Positions 46,263 through 54,365 of a stretch of DNA of 64,000 bases are shown here, piece after piece; position 1 is the first letter of the stretch; each line of letters opens with the position of its first letter. The notes under the pieces were generated by a model that had not been told where the DNA came from, made no database searches, and saw only the letters and a list, made by a program, of their open reading frames with translations. The position numbers were made by a program, and so were the translations under genes. The stretch is from Diaphorobacter nitroreducens (GTDB lineage: Bacteria > Pseudomonadota > Gammaproteobacteria > Burkholderiales > Burkholderiaceae_C): positions 392,306 to 456,305 of the forward strand of contig RJVL01000003.1 in NCBI GenBank assembly GCA_003755025.1, read 5' to 3'.

Positions 46263-47576
46263 ATGAACGCACCCGACCTCAGCCCGGCGGCTTTTGCCGA
46301 CGGAGACAGCCATTACCTGCGTGCCATCACCGACATGGCCGATCGCCGCACCGTGGTCACGCAGGAAGCGCTTTACACCGACCGGGGCATCAAGCTGGTA
46401 GACAAGGGCGCGCGCGTGGACAGCCGGCTCTACGACCGCTTGGTCAAGCACAAGCTGCGCGGCAGCATCGACGAGCATCTGGCCATGGACGACATGGTCA
46501 GCGTGCAGTCCATCGTGCAACTGGCCGCGTCGCAGTGCGAGCACGACACGCTGGCCTATCTGCTGGTGCACACGCTGGAGGGCATGACCGCCGAGAAGCT
46601 GCTCGCGCCCGTGCGCGCCTTGCTGCTGCCGCCGTCCCTGGCCTTCAAGCTCACCGTCATGCGCGAGCAGCATCCGGTGCTGTTCGAGCACAGCGTGCGC
46701 ATGATGCTGGCGGCCGTGTACCTGGGCATCAAGAGCGGCTGGAGCGACCGCGAATGCGTGCCTCTGGCGACGGCGGCGCTGCTGCACGACATCGGCGTGC
46801 TGCACATGGACCCCGTCTGGCACGACCCGGCCAACAAGATGACGGCCGTCGGGCGCCAGCAGCTCATGGCGCACCCCATCACGGCCATGTTGATCATCCG
46901 GGGGCAGAACATGTTCCCGCGCGTGGTGGAGCAGGCCGTGCTGGAACACCATGAATGCATGGATGGCAGCGGTTATCCGCGCGGCCTGCAGGGAGACCAG
47001 ATCTCGCTCATGGGGCAGATCCTGATGGTGGCCGAGGTGGTGGCCGCCTTCTTCGAGAAATACGCCAACGAGGCCGCGGCCCAGCGCCTGTCGCTCACGC
47101 TGCGCCTGAACCACCGCAAGTTCCCCGCAGCGCTCATCGCCTGTCTGCTGCCCGTGCTGCAGATACGCGCCGTGCAGACCGATGTACAGGTCACGCCGGC
47201 AGATGTGGAGCGGCTCATTGAACAGCTGTCCACGGCCTTCGGCGACTGGGACACCCGCCGCGCCGGGCTGCCGCCAGAGGCGGCGGAATCCGAGGCCTGC
47301 GCCTTCGTGGAGCAGCGGCTTTCCGCGCTGCAAAAAACCCTGTTCGAGGCCGGCTCCCATCCCCAGCAGCAGGCAGAGGCCCTGCAATACCTGCAGGGCG
47401 ATGAACAAGGCTTGGCCGAACTGGCTCTGTTGGGGCGGGAAGCCCTGTGGCAGCTGCAGGGCATCGTGGACGCCACCCACAGCCGCTGGCTCACGCTGGA
47501 GCACAGCCCGCAGGCGGGCGACCGTGCGGTCGTGCAGTGGCGCGATGCCTGTGCAGTGCGCTTGGCGCAGCGCTGA
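46263..47576 (+). CDS. HD-GYP domain protein, probable cyclic-di-GMP phosphodiesterase
   Basis: The 437-residue cytosolic protein holds an intact HD-GYP domain in the middle: HDIG in LLHDIGVLHMDP (near 175) and HHExMDGSGYPRGL (near 228), the residues needed to bind metals and hydrolyse cyclic-di-GMP. The N-terminal 130 residues and the C-terminal 150 residues have no family I recognise. There is no receiver domain. It is a single gene between two strong boundaries. Upstream TTTTTG (46202) and TATAGT (46225) are 17 bases apart and may be its promoter. Confidence 0.85.
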   Translation: MNAPDLSPAAFADGDSHYLRAITDMADRRTVVTQEALYTDRGIKLVDKGARVDSRLYDRLVKHKLRGSIDEHLAMDDMVSVQSIVQLAASQCEHDTLAYLLVHTLEGMTAEKLLAPVRALLLPPSLAFKLTVMREQHPVLFEHSVRMMLAAVYLGIKSGWSDRECVPLATAALLHDIGVLHMDPVWHDPANKMTAVGRQQLMAHPITAMLIIRGQNMFPRVVEQAVLEHHECMDGSGYPRGLQGDQISLMGQILMVAEVVAAFFEKYANEAAAQRLSLTLRLNHRKFPAALIACLLPVLQIRAVQTDVQVTPADVERLIEQLSTAFGDWDTRRAGLPPEAAESEACAFVEQRLSALQKTLFEAGSHPQQQAEALQYLQGDEQGLAELALLGREALWQLQGIVDATHSRWLTLEHSPQAGDRAVVQWRDACAVRLAQR

Positions 47577-47642
47577 AATTCGCTCCCTGACGCACCGCCG
47601 GATCAGACGCTAGGCCCTGACGCCGGCCGGGTTGGAGCCACC

Positions 47643-47688
47643 AACCGCCGATGATTACTGTATATTTGAACAGTATTCATCGGCGGTT
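47643..47688. promoter_or_regulatory. LexA (SOS) box within a 46-base palindrome
   Basis: CTGTATATTTGAACAG (47658-47673) is a near-ideal LexA site of CTG-N10-CAG form. It is the centre of a larger palindrome: 47643-47660 pairs with 47671-47688 with one mismatch in 18. The site is 19 bases before the imuA start codon, so LexA would block transcription of imuA-imuB-dnaE2. Confidence 0.9.
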
Positions 47689-47691
47689 CGC

Positions 47692-48459
47692 ATGGCGGCT
47701 TTTCTTTCCTCTTCCCTGAACGCGCTGCCCGGCGTCTGGCAGGGCGATGCCTGGGCGCACGCGCCGCAGCCGGCGCTGGCCACGGGCCATGCGCCGCTGG
47801 ATGCGCAACTGCCCGGTGGGGGGTGGCCGTTGGGGTGCATGAGCGAGTTGCTGCTGCCTCCCCAGGCCCATCCCGAGTGGACCCTGGTGATGCCGGCCCT
47901 GGCCGCGCACCTGGCGCAAGGCCCGGGACGCGCGGTACTGGTCACGCCGCCGCTGGAGCCCTTCCTGCCGGCGCTGCAACCCCTGGGGGTTGCCGCCGAC
48001 CGGCTGTGCTGCATTCACCCGCCCAGCCCGCGTGCGGACATGGCCGCGGCATGGGCTTGCGAGCAGGCGCTGCGTTGCCGCGACGTGCGCGCCGTGCTGG
48101 CCTGGCTGCCACAGGTGCCTGCCGCCGTGCTGCGGCGGCTGCAGCTGGCGGCCGCGCAGCACCGCCAGCTGCTGTGGGTGATGCGTCCCGAGCGCTCGCG
48201 CGCGCAGGCATCGCCCGCGCCGCTGCGCCTGTGGCTGCAACCGCAGGGCGAGGAGCTGCACGTCCATGTCGTCAAGCGGCGCGGCCCGCCGCTGGCGCAG
48301 CCCGTGGCACTGCCCGCACGCACGCCGGTACTGGCCGCGGCGCTGCAGGCACAGGCCCAATGGCGCCGCCAGGTGCAGGCGGCCGCCTGGGGCATGGGGG
48401 GCCACACACCGCAGGAGGTGGAGGATGCATTGGCTTGCCTGGCACTTGCCACCCATTGA
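47692..48459 (+). CDS. imuA: translesion synthesis accessory protein ImuA
   Basis: RecA-like accessory protein of the SOS mutasome. The 255-residue protein carries the usual ImuA pieces LDAQLPGGGWPLGCMSELL near residue 35 and ARTPVLAAALQAQAQWRRQVQAA near the end. I chose ATG 47692 because the SOS box ends 19 bases upstream; the longer frame from 47632 would put the operator inside the gene. The end overlaps imuB by 35 bases. No strong ribosome site is visible, and the flanking palindrome could fold over the start. Confidence 0.88.
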   Translation: MAAFLSSSLNALPGVWQGDAWAHAPQPALATGHAPLDAQLPGGGWPLGCMSELLLPPQAHPEWTLVMPALAAHLAQGPGRAVLVTPPLEPFLPALQPLGVAADRLCCIHPPSPRADMAAAWACEQALRCRDVRAVLAWLPQVPAAVLRRLQLAAAQHRQLLWVMRPERSRAQASPAPLRLWLQPQGEELHVHVVKRRGPPLAQPVALPARTPVLAAALQAQAQWRRQVQAAAWGMGGHTPQEVEDALACLALATH

Positions 48460-49834
48460 GGCCACGACCGGGCCCGCCACCGGGTCCGTGATCGGTCTGC
48501 CGCCTGCCGCGCAGGGCTGGTGGGCGCTGCGCTTCACGCCGCGCGTGGCCCTTGTGGACGAAGCGCTGCTGCTGGAGGTGAGCGGTACCGAACGCCTGTG
48601 GGGCGGGCGCGCCGCTCTGCAAAGCCTGCTGCGTGACCACGCGCCCCCCGGGCCCGAAACCCTGGAGGGCGGGTCTCTCTGGGCCAGTGCGCCCACGGCG
48701 CTGCAAGCCCTGGCCCTGCTGCGCCTGCAGCGCCAGGGCCGGCCCGTGCCGCGGCGGCTGCCGCACGATCTGCCGGTTGCCACCCTCTCGGCGCTGCGCC
48801 CGCATGCCCAGGCGCTGCAGCAGCTGGGCTGCCGCACCTGGGGCGCCGTGCGTGCGCTGCCGCGCGCCGGGGTGGCGCGGCGCTTCGGCGCCGAACCCCT
48901 GGCGGCGCTGGACCGCGCATGGGGCGACGCACCGCATGGCCTGGACTGGATCACGCTGCCCGAGCAGTTCGCGCTGGAGCTCGAACTGCCCGCGCTGGCC
49001 GAATCGGCCCCCGCGCTGCTGTGGGCCGGCCAGCGCCTGCTGGATGCACTGCAGGGCTGGCTGCGCGCGCGCCACCAGGGCGTGCAGGCGCTGGAGCTGG
49101 CCTGGCGCCATGACCTGCGCCGCATCGACGGCGTGGACCTGCCCCCCTGGCAGAGCCTCACGCTGCGCACGGCCGAGCCGCTGCAGGGCATGGCACACCT
49201 GCGCCGCCTGCTGGCCGAGCGCCTGGCGCACCAGCGCCTGGCCGCGCCCGTGAGCCGGCTGGCGCTGCGCAGCCTGCAAACCGCGCCCATGCCACAGGCC
49301 AGCGCGGACCTGCTGCCGCCCCAGCCAGGCGACGCGGAGGCGGGGCAGGGCGAGCCCTGGCACCAGTTCGTCGAGCGCCTCTCGGCCCGCCTGGGCGCGG
49401 ACAGTCTGCGGGTGCCGCGGTCCCAGGCAGACCACCGTCCCGAATGCATGCAACAGTGGCACCCGGCCCTGGCGGCCCGCGCCGCGCCGCCGGCGCCCGC
49501 ACAGGACTGCACCCTCGCGCCCTTGCTTCCGCCCTGGCTCGTGCGGCCTGCGCGGCCGCTGGCCCTGCGCGGCAGCCGGCCTTGCCTGCACGGCCAGCCG
49601 CTGCGCTTGCTGGACGGGCCGCAGCGCGTGGAAACCGGCTGGTGGGAGGCCGCAGCGGATCTGAACGACGACGAGAGCGATGTGCAGGTCAGTGCACACA
49701 ATGGCGCGCAGGATGGTGGCTCGGCCCTGGTGCGGCGCGACTATTTCATCGCCCACAACGTGGTGGCGGGCACCGTCTGGATCTTCCGCGACCGGGCGAC
49801 GGGCGGCTGGTTCTTGCAGGGGGTGTACGGATGA
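48425..49834 (+). CDS. imuB: Y-family polymerase-like protein ImuB
   Basis: ImuB is a Y-family polymerase relative that lacks catalysis and serves as the hub joining DnaE2 and ImuA to the beta clamp. The 469-residue protein starts MHWLAWHLPP and has GWWALRFTPRVALVDEALLLEVSGTERLWGG; the acidic residues expected at the active site of true Y polymerases are replaced. The C terminus has the LQGVYG ending that couples as ATGA with dnaE2. ATG 48425 matches the family start; the earlier in-frame sequence overlaps imuA deeply. Confidence 0.9.
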   Translation: MHWLAWHLPPIEATTGPATGSVIGLPPAAQGWWALRFTPRVALVDEALLLEVSGTERLWGGRAALQSLLRDHAPPGPETLEGGSLWASAPTALQALALLRLQRQGRPVPRRLPHDLPVATLSALRPHAQALQQLGCRTWGAVRALPRAGVARRFGAEPLAALDRAWGDAPHGLDWITLPEQFALELELPALAESAPALLWAGQRLLDALQGWLRARHQGVQALELAWRHDLRRIDGVDLPPWQSLTLRTAEPLQGMAHLRRLLAERLAHQRLAAPVSRLALRSLQTAPMPQASADLLPPQPGDAEAGQGEPWHQFVERLSARLGADSLRVPRSQADHRPECMQQWHPALAARAAPPAPAQDCTLAPLLPPWLVRPARPLALRGSRPCLHGQPLRLLDGPQRVETGWWEAAADLNDDESDVQVSAHNGAQDGGSALVRRDYFIAHNVVAGTVWIFRDRATGGWFLQGVYG

Positions 49835-52800
49835 CGCTGCCCGCCTACGCAGAGCTGCACGCGTTGAGCAACTTCAGCTTTCAGCGCGGCGCCTCGCACC
49901 CGCAGGAACTGGTGCAGCGCGCGCACAAACTGGGCTACAGCGCCCTGGCGCTGACCGACGAATGCTCCGTCGCCGGCGTGGTGCGCGCCCATGGCGCGGC
50001 GCAGGCGCTGGGCCTGCCGCTCATCGTGGGCAGCGAGTTCTGCTGGGGCGACGTGCGCATCGTGGCACTGGCGCGCGACGTGCAGGGCTGGGGCGACCTG
50101 TGCGAATTCATCACCGCCGCGCGCCAGCGTGCCGGCAAGGGCGGCTACCGCGTGGATGCCCAGTCGCCCTGGGCGCTGCTGCAGGGCTGCGAGGTGCTGC
50201 TGGCGCCGCGGCGCGAGGCGTTTGTCGATGCTTCTGATTTAATAGCTGTCAGCGCTTGTCTAGAAAGCGTTAGAGGCCTATTTGGCTCTAACTGCTGGCT
50301 GGCGGTAGAGCTGCACACCGCACCGGACGACGGCCTGTGGCTGCGCACGCTCACGCAGGCCGGCGCGCAGTTGGGCCTGCCGTTGGTGGCCGCGGGTGAC
50401 GTGCACATGCACTCGCGCGCGGCCAAGCCGCTGCAGGACGTACTGACCGCCGTGCGCCTGGGCCGCAGCGTGGCCGCGTGCGGCTTCGCTCTGCAGCCGC
50501 ATGCCGAGAAGCGCCTGCGCCCGCGCAGCCGGCTGGCGGGCCTGTACCCGCCCGCGCTGCTGGCGGCCACGCTGCAGGTGGCGGCGCGCTGCACCTTCAG
50601 CCTGAACGAGATCAAGTACCGCTACCCGCTGGAGACCGTGCAGCCCGGCATGACGGCAAGCCAGACGCTGGCCTGCCTCACCTGGGAGGGCGCGCGTGTC
50701 CGTTACCCCGATGGCGTGCCAGAAGCGGTGGTGACGCAGGTCGAGAAGGAGCTGGCGCTGATCGCCGAGTGCGGGTACGAGATGTACTTCCTCACGGTGC
50801 ACGACATCGTGCGCTATGCGCGCAGCCAGGGCATTCTGTGCCAGGGGCGGGGCTCGGCGGCCAACTCGGCGGTGTGTTATTGCCTGGGCATCACGGCGGT
50901 GGACCCGCAGAAGACGCGCCTGCTGTTCGAGCGTTTCATCAGCCGCGAACGCAGCGAGCCGCCCGACATCGACGTGGACTTCGAGCACGACCGGCGCGAG
51001 ACCGTCATCCAGTACATCTACGACAAGTACGGGCGCGAGCGCTCCGCGATCACCGCGGTGGTCATCAGCTACCGCACGCGCAGCGCCCTGCGCGACGTGG
51101 GCAAGGCCCTGGGTGTGGCGCCGGCGCTGGTAGATGCGTTCGCCAAGGAGCACCACTGGTTCGACGACGTGCTGGCCACGGAGCACCTGCTGGCGCTGGC
51201 CGAGCGCCTGGGCGAGCCGCTGGGCGCGCACACGGCCGCGCTGTGGCTGCAACTGGCGCGCCAGTTGCGCGGCTTTCCGCGCCACCTGAGCCAGCACGTG
51301 GGCGGCTTCGTGCTCACCGAGGGCAAGCTCACACGCCTGGTGCCCGTGGAGCCGGCCGCCATGGACGGGCGCTCCATCATCCAGTGGGACAAGGACGATC
51401 TGGACGCCATGGGCCTCTTGAAAGTGGACGTGCTGGCGCTGGGCATGCTCAGCGCGCTGCGCCGCTGCCTGGAAATGCGTGCCGCGCTGCGGGGCGAATC
51501 ATGGGACCTGGCCGACATCCCGCCCGAGGACCCGGCCACTTACGACATGGTCTGCCGCGCTGACACCGTGGGCGTGTTCCAGATCGAGAGCCGCGCGCAG
51601 ATGAGCATGCTGCCGCGCCTGCAGCCGCGCGAGTTCTACGACCTGGTGGTGCAGGTGGCGATCGTGCGGCCCGGGCCCATCCAGGGCGGCATGGTGCACC
51701 CCTACCTGCAGGCGCGCGAGCGCCGGCGCCAGTGGCAGCGCACGAAGCGCGAGGAGCCGTTCCCCATTGAATACCCGAGGCTCGGCAACGCCCTGCGGCG
51801 CACGCTGGGCGTGCCCATCTTCCAGGAACAGGTGATGCAGATCGCCATCGACGGCGCGGGCTTCAGCGCGGGCCAGGCCGACGAGCTGCGCCGCTCCATG
51901 GCCGCCTGGCGGCGCAAGGGCGAGGTGCACCGCTTCGAGAAGCCCTTCAAGGACGGTCTGTTGGCGAACGGCTACCCGCCGGAATTTGCCGACCGGCTGT
52001 TCCAGCAGATCCTGGGCTTTGGCGAATACGGCTTTCCCGAAAGCCATGCCTACAGCTTTGCGCTGTTGGCCTACGCCAGCAGCTGGCTCAAGCGGCACGA
52101 GCCCGCGTGCTTCCTGGCCGCGCTGCTCAATGCGCAGCCGCTGGGCTTTTACACACCGGCGCAACTGGTGCAGGACGCGCGCCGCCATGGCGTGCGCGTG
52201 CTGCCCATCGACGTGGCGACGAGCGACGTGGACTGCACGCTGGAGGAGCCCCTGGCGCCCGTTGCCGGCGTGTCCTTGGCGCAGCCGGCCGTGCGCCTGG
52301 GCCTGCGGCTGGTGGCGGGGCTGGGCGCGGCGGCCGAGCGGCTGGTGCAGGCGCGCGGCAGCGGCCCCTTCGCCAGCACCGAAGACCTGGCCCTGCGCGC
52401 GCGGCTGGACCGGCAGGATCTGCAGGCCCTGGCCGCGGCTGATGCGCTGCGCGCGCTGGCGGGCCACCGGCGCCAGCAGATGTGGGACGCCGCGGCCCAG
52501 CTGCGCGCTCCGCCGCTGCTACAGGACGCGCCCGTGCATGAGGCCGCCCTGCAGTTGCCCGCCGCACCAGAGGGCGAAGACATCTTGTGGGACTACGCCG
52601 CCACGGGCCTGACGCTGCGGCGCCACCCCCTGGCGCTGCTGCGCGAGAAGCTGCAGCGCTGGCGGCTGGCCACGGCGCAGCAGTTGCAATCGGCGCCCCA
52701 TGGGCGGCGCGTGCGTGCCTGCGGCATCGTCACCGTGCGCCAGCGGCCGGGCTCGGCCAACGGCACGATGTTCGTCACGCTGGAGGACGAGACCGGCTCG

Positions 52801-53013
52801 GTCAATGTGATCGTGTGGCCCGCGCGGCTGGAGCGCTGGCGCAGCGCGCTGCTGCGCTCGCGCCTGCTAGCGGTGGAGGGCGTGTGGCAGTGCGCCCGCG
52901 CACCGGGCGCGGACACGGCCGTGCGCCACCTGGTGGGCGAGCGGTTCAAAGACCTCACGCCGCTACTGGGCCGCCTGGCGCAGGCGCTGGACGGCAGCCG
53001 CGACTTCCATTGA
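49831..53013 (+). CDS. dnaE2: error-prone DNA polymerase DnaE2 (ImuC)
   Basis: C-family polymerase that copies damaged DNA during the SOS response. The 1060-residue protein has the PHP domain (YAELHALSNFSFQRGASHP), the catalytic region with CQGRGSAANSAVCYCLG and PPDIDVDFEHDRRE, and the OB domain near the end (VTLEDETGSVNVIVWP). The start overlaps the imuB stop by four bases. Odd: residues about 137-151 are encoded by an in-frame copy of the AGCGCT repeat with rare codons (TTA, ATA, CTA, AGA), inside the PHP part. Confidence 0.95.
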   Translation: MTLPAYAELHALSNFSFQRGASHPQELVQRAHKLGYSALALTDECSVAGVVRAHGAAQALGLPLIVGSEFCWGDVRIVALARDVQGWGDLCEFITAARQRAGKGGYRVDAQSPWALLQGCEVLLAPRREAFVDASDLIAVSACLESVRGLFGSNCWLAVELHTAPDDGLWLRTLTQAGAQLGLPLVAAGDVHMHSRAAKPLQDVLTAVRLGRSVAACGFALQPHAEKRLRPRSRLAGLYPPALLAATLQVAARCTFSLNEIKYRYPLETVQPGMTASQTLACLTWEGARVRYPDGVPEAVVTQVEKELALIAECGYEMYFLTVHDIVRYARSQGILCQGRGSAANSAVCYCLGITAVDPQKTRLLFERFISRERSEPPDIDVDFEHDRRETVIQYIYDKYGRERSAITAVVISYRTRSALRDVGKALGVAPALVDAFAKEHHWFDDVLATEHLLALAERLGEPLGAHTAALWLQLARQLRGFPRHLSQHVGGFVLTEGKLTRLVPVEPAAMDGRSIIQWDKDDLDAMGLLKVDVLALGMLSALRRCLEMRAALRGESWDLADIPPEDPATYDMVCRADTVGVFQIESRAQMSMLPRLQPREFYDLVVQVAIVRPGPIQGGMVHPYLQARERRRQWQRTKREEPFPIEYPRLGNALRRTLGVPIFQEQVMQIAIDGAGFSAGQADELRRSMAAWRRKGEVHRFEKPFKDGLLANGYPPEFADRLFQQILGFGEYGFPESHAYSFALLAYASSWLKRHEPACFLAALLNAQPLGFYTPAQLVQDARRHGVRVLPIDVATSDVDCTLEEPLAPVAGVSLAQPAVRLGLRLVAGLGAAAERLVQARGSGPFASTEDLALRARLDRQDLQALAAADALRALAGHRRQQMWDAAAQLRAPPLLQDAPVHEAALQLPAAPEGEDILWDYAATGLTLRRHPLALLREKLQRWRLATAQQLQSAPHGRRVRACGIVTVRQRPGSANGTMFVTLEDETGSVNVIVWPARLERWRSALLRSRLLAVEGVWQCARAPGADTAVRHLVGERFKDLTPLLGRLAQALDGSRDFH
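50239..50285 (+). repeat. AGCGCT-type repeat inside the dnaE2 coding region (copy 7)
   Basis: The stretch reads AATAGCTGTCAGCGCTTGTC, a 7-base spacer word, AAGCGTTAGAGGCCTATTT: the full family layout as seen in intergenic copies (AGCTGTCAGCGCTTGTC, spacer, AAGCGCTAGAGGC). It is in frame and read through as LIAVSACLESVRGLFG. Base composition is far more AT-rich than the flanking sequence. Confidence 0.85.
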
Positions 53014-53030
53014 GTTTCAAGAGAAATAAG

Positions 53031-53076
53031 GCTCTGGCGCTTATGTGACAAGCGCTGACAGCTATCAAAACGATAG
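53031..53076. repeat. AGCGCT-type palindromic repeat, copy 8
   Basis: GGCTCTGGCGCTTATGTGAC and AAGCGCTGACAGCTATCAAA with a CGATAG end show the complete family. It occupies the gap between convergent dnaE2 and the Sel1 gene and touches the Sel1 stop codon at 53077. Confidence 0.85.
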
Positions 53077-54330
53077 TCAGCGTGGCCCCACGGGCCGGCC
53101 CGAGCGCCATTCCTGTGGAATCAGCGCGTACAGCGGCGTGGGGTCGCGCACGAACAGCTGCGGCGTGGGCGGCGGCTGCAGGGTGAGCACCGAACCCTCG
53201 GGCGACAGCTCCATGGTCGAGAGCTGGCGCATCCAGGCCACATCGATCGTGCCGTCGGGCGCGGGGCGCGAGTAGATCAGCTCCAGCATGCGCTTGGCGG
53301 GTCGGCTGCCGCTGGCGGCGGCGATCTGGTACAGGCGGATGGCTTCGGTGTAATTGGACGGCACGCCGTCGCCGCGGTGGTAGCGGCGCGCCTGCGCCAG
53401 CCATTCGTCGGCCGTGTGCGGGGCGGGCTGTGCGCTGATGGTCTGCTCCATGCGGCTGGCCAGCAGCCGGGCATTGGAGGCTGCCGCGGGCGAGCGCGGC
53501 GCCGCCGCGCGGAACTGTGCCAGCGCATCGGGCAGGCGCGCTGCGGCGATCTGACGCAGGCCCAGTTCGTTGAGCGCCTGGGCACTGCCGGCCTGGGCGG
53601 CGCGCTGCAGCAGGGCTGCGTGTCCGTTCTCCTGCGGGGGGGCATCTGGCGCGCGCGGTGCTGCGGCGGAAAGCGGCAGCGGGGCCAGGCGCTCCTGCGC
53701 CCACCATTCCAGCAGCAGCGCCAGCGGCGCGTCCACCGCACGCAACTGGGCGATCCACGGGCGCGCGGCCGCAGGTTGCGGCGGGCCCACGCAGCCATCG
53801 ATTTCGCACCAGGCCAGGCCGGCGCTGGCGTGGGGCTCACCCAGCGCGCGGGCGCGCTCGAACCAGTACCGCGCCTGCGTGCGGTCCAGGGGCACGCGCT
53901 CGCCGTGCAGGTACAGCAGGCCCAGGACCCAGGCGCTGCGCGCGGCGGCCTTTTCCGCTGCGCTGCCCTTGCGCGCTGGCGCCAGGGCCGTGGCGCGCAA
54001 CCGGCGCAACTGCGCCATGGTGGCCTCGTCCTCGGGCTGGGGCAGGCGCAACGGTTCGGCCTGGGGTTGGCCGGAGGGCTGGATGCGCGGCACGCTGGAG
54101 GAACCAGATGGCTCGATCAGCGGGGCCGCGGGCTGCACCGCCGGCGGCGTGAAGTCGCCGCCGCCCTGGCTGGGCTGGATGGCGGGCTGCGGCAGCGCTT
54201 CGATGCGCGCTTGGGCCGGAGCCAGCAGCGTGCACGCCAGGAGCAGCACGGCCGGCAGGGCCAGTCGTCTGCCGCCGGGCGGCAGGGTGGCACCGGCCCG
54301 GGGCGCGAAAGGGCGGAGCAGGGGCGTCAT
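53077..54330 (-). CDS. exported Sel1-repeat protein of the fibre locus
   Basis: The 417-residue precursor has a signal-like N terminus (LALPAVLLLACTLLAPAQA), a Pro/Gln-rich linker (about 45-95) and then Sel1/TPR-like helical repeats: AAARSAWVLGLLYLHGERVPLDRTQARYWFERARALGEPHA and, near the end, EWLAQARRYHRGDGVPSNYTEAIRLYQIAAASGS. Sel1 proteins act as adaptors in the envelope. It is the last gene of the group behind the CsgG/HfaB-like gene (35 bases). ATG 54330 gives the signal peptide. A part in assembly of the fibre is inferred from position. Confidence 0.8.
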   Translation of the reverse strand: MTPLLRPFAPRAGATLPPGGRRLALPAVLLLACTLLAPAQARIEALPQPAIQPSQGGGDFTPPAVQPAAPLIEPSGSSSVPRIQPSGQPQAEPLRLPQPEDEATMAQLRRLRATALAPARKGSAAEKAAARSAWVLGLLYLHGERVPLDRTQARYWFERARALGEPHASAGLAWCEIDGCVGPPQPAAARPWIAQLRAVDAPLALLLEWWAQERLAPLPLSAAAPRAPDAPPQENGHAALLQRAAQAGSAQALNELGLRQIAAARLPDALAQFRAAAPRSPAAASNARLLASRMEQTISAQPAPHTADEWLAQARRYHRGDGVPSNYTEAIRLYQIAAASGSRPAKRMLELIYSRPAPDGTIDVAWMRQLSTMELSPEGSVLTLQPPPTPQLFVRDPTPLYALIPQEWRSGRPVGPR

Positions 54331-54365
54331 GGCGGCGTCCTGGCGAGGTGGGGCGGGCCGCGCCC

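Noticed and set aside
47677..49701. 674-residue minus-strand ORF opposite imuA-imuB
   Set aside because: Low-complexity Arg/Ser/Ala-rich translation, no ribosome site, and it lies fully opposite two genes with clear family motifs. It is a by-product of high GC content.
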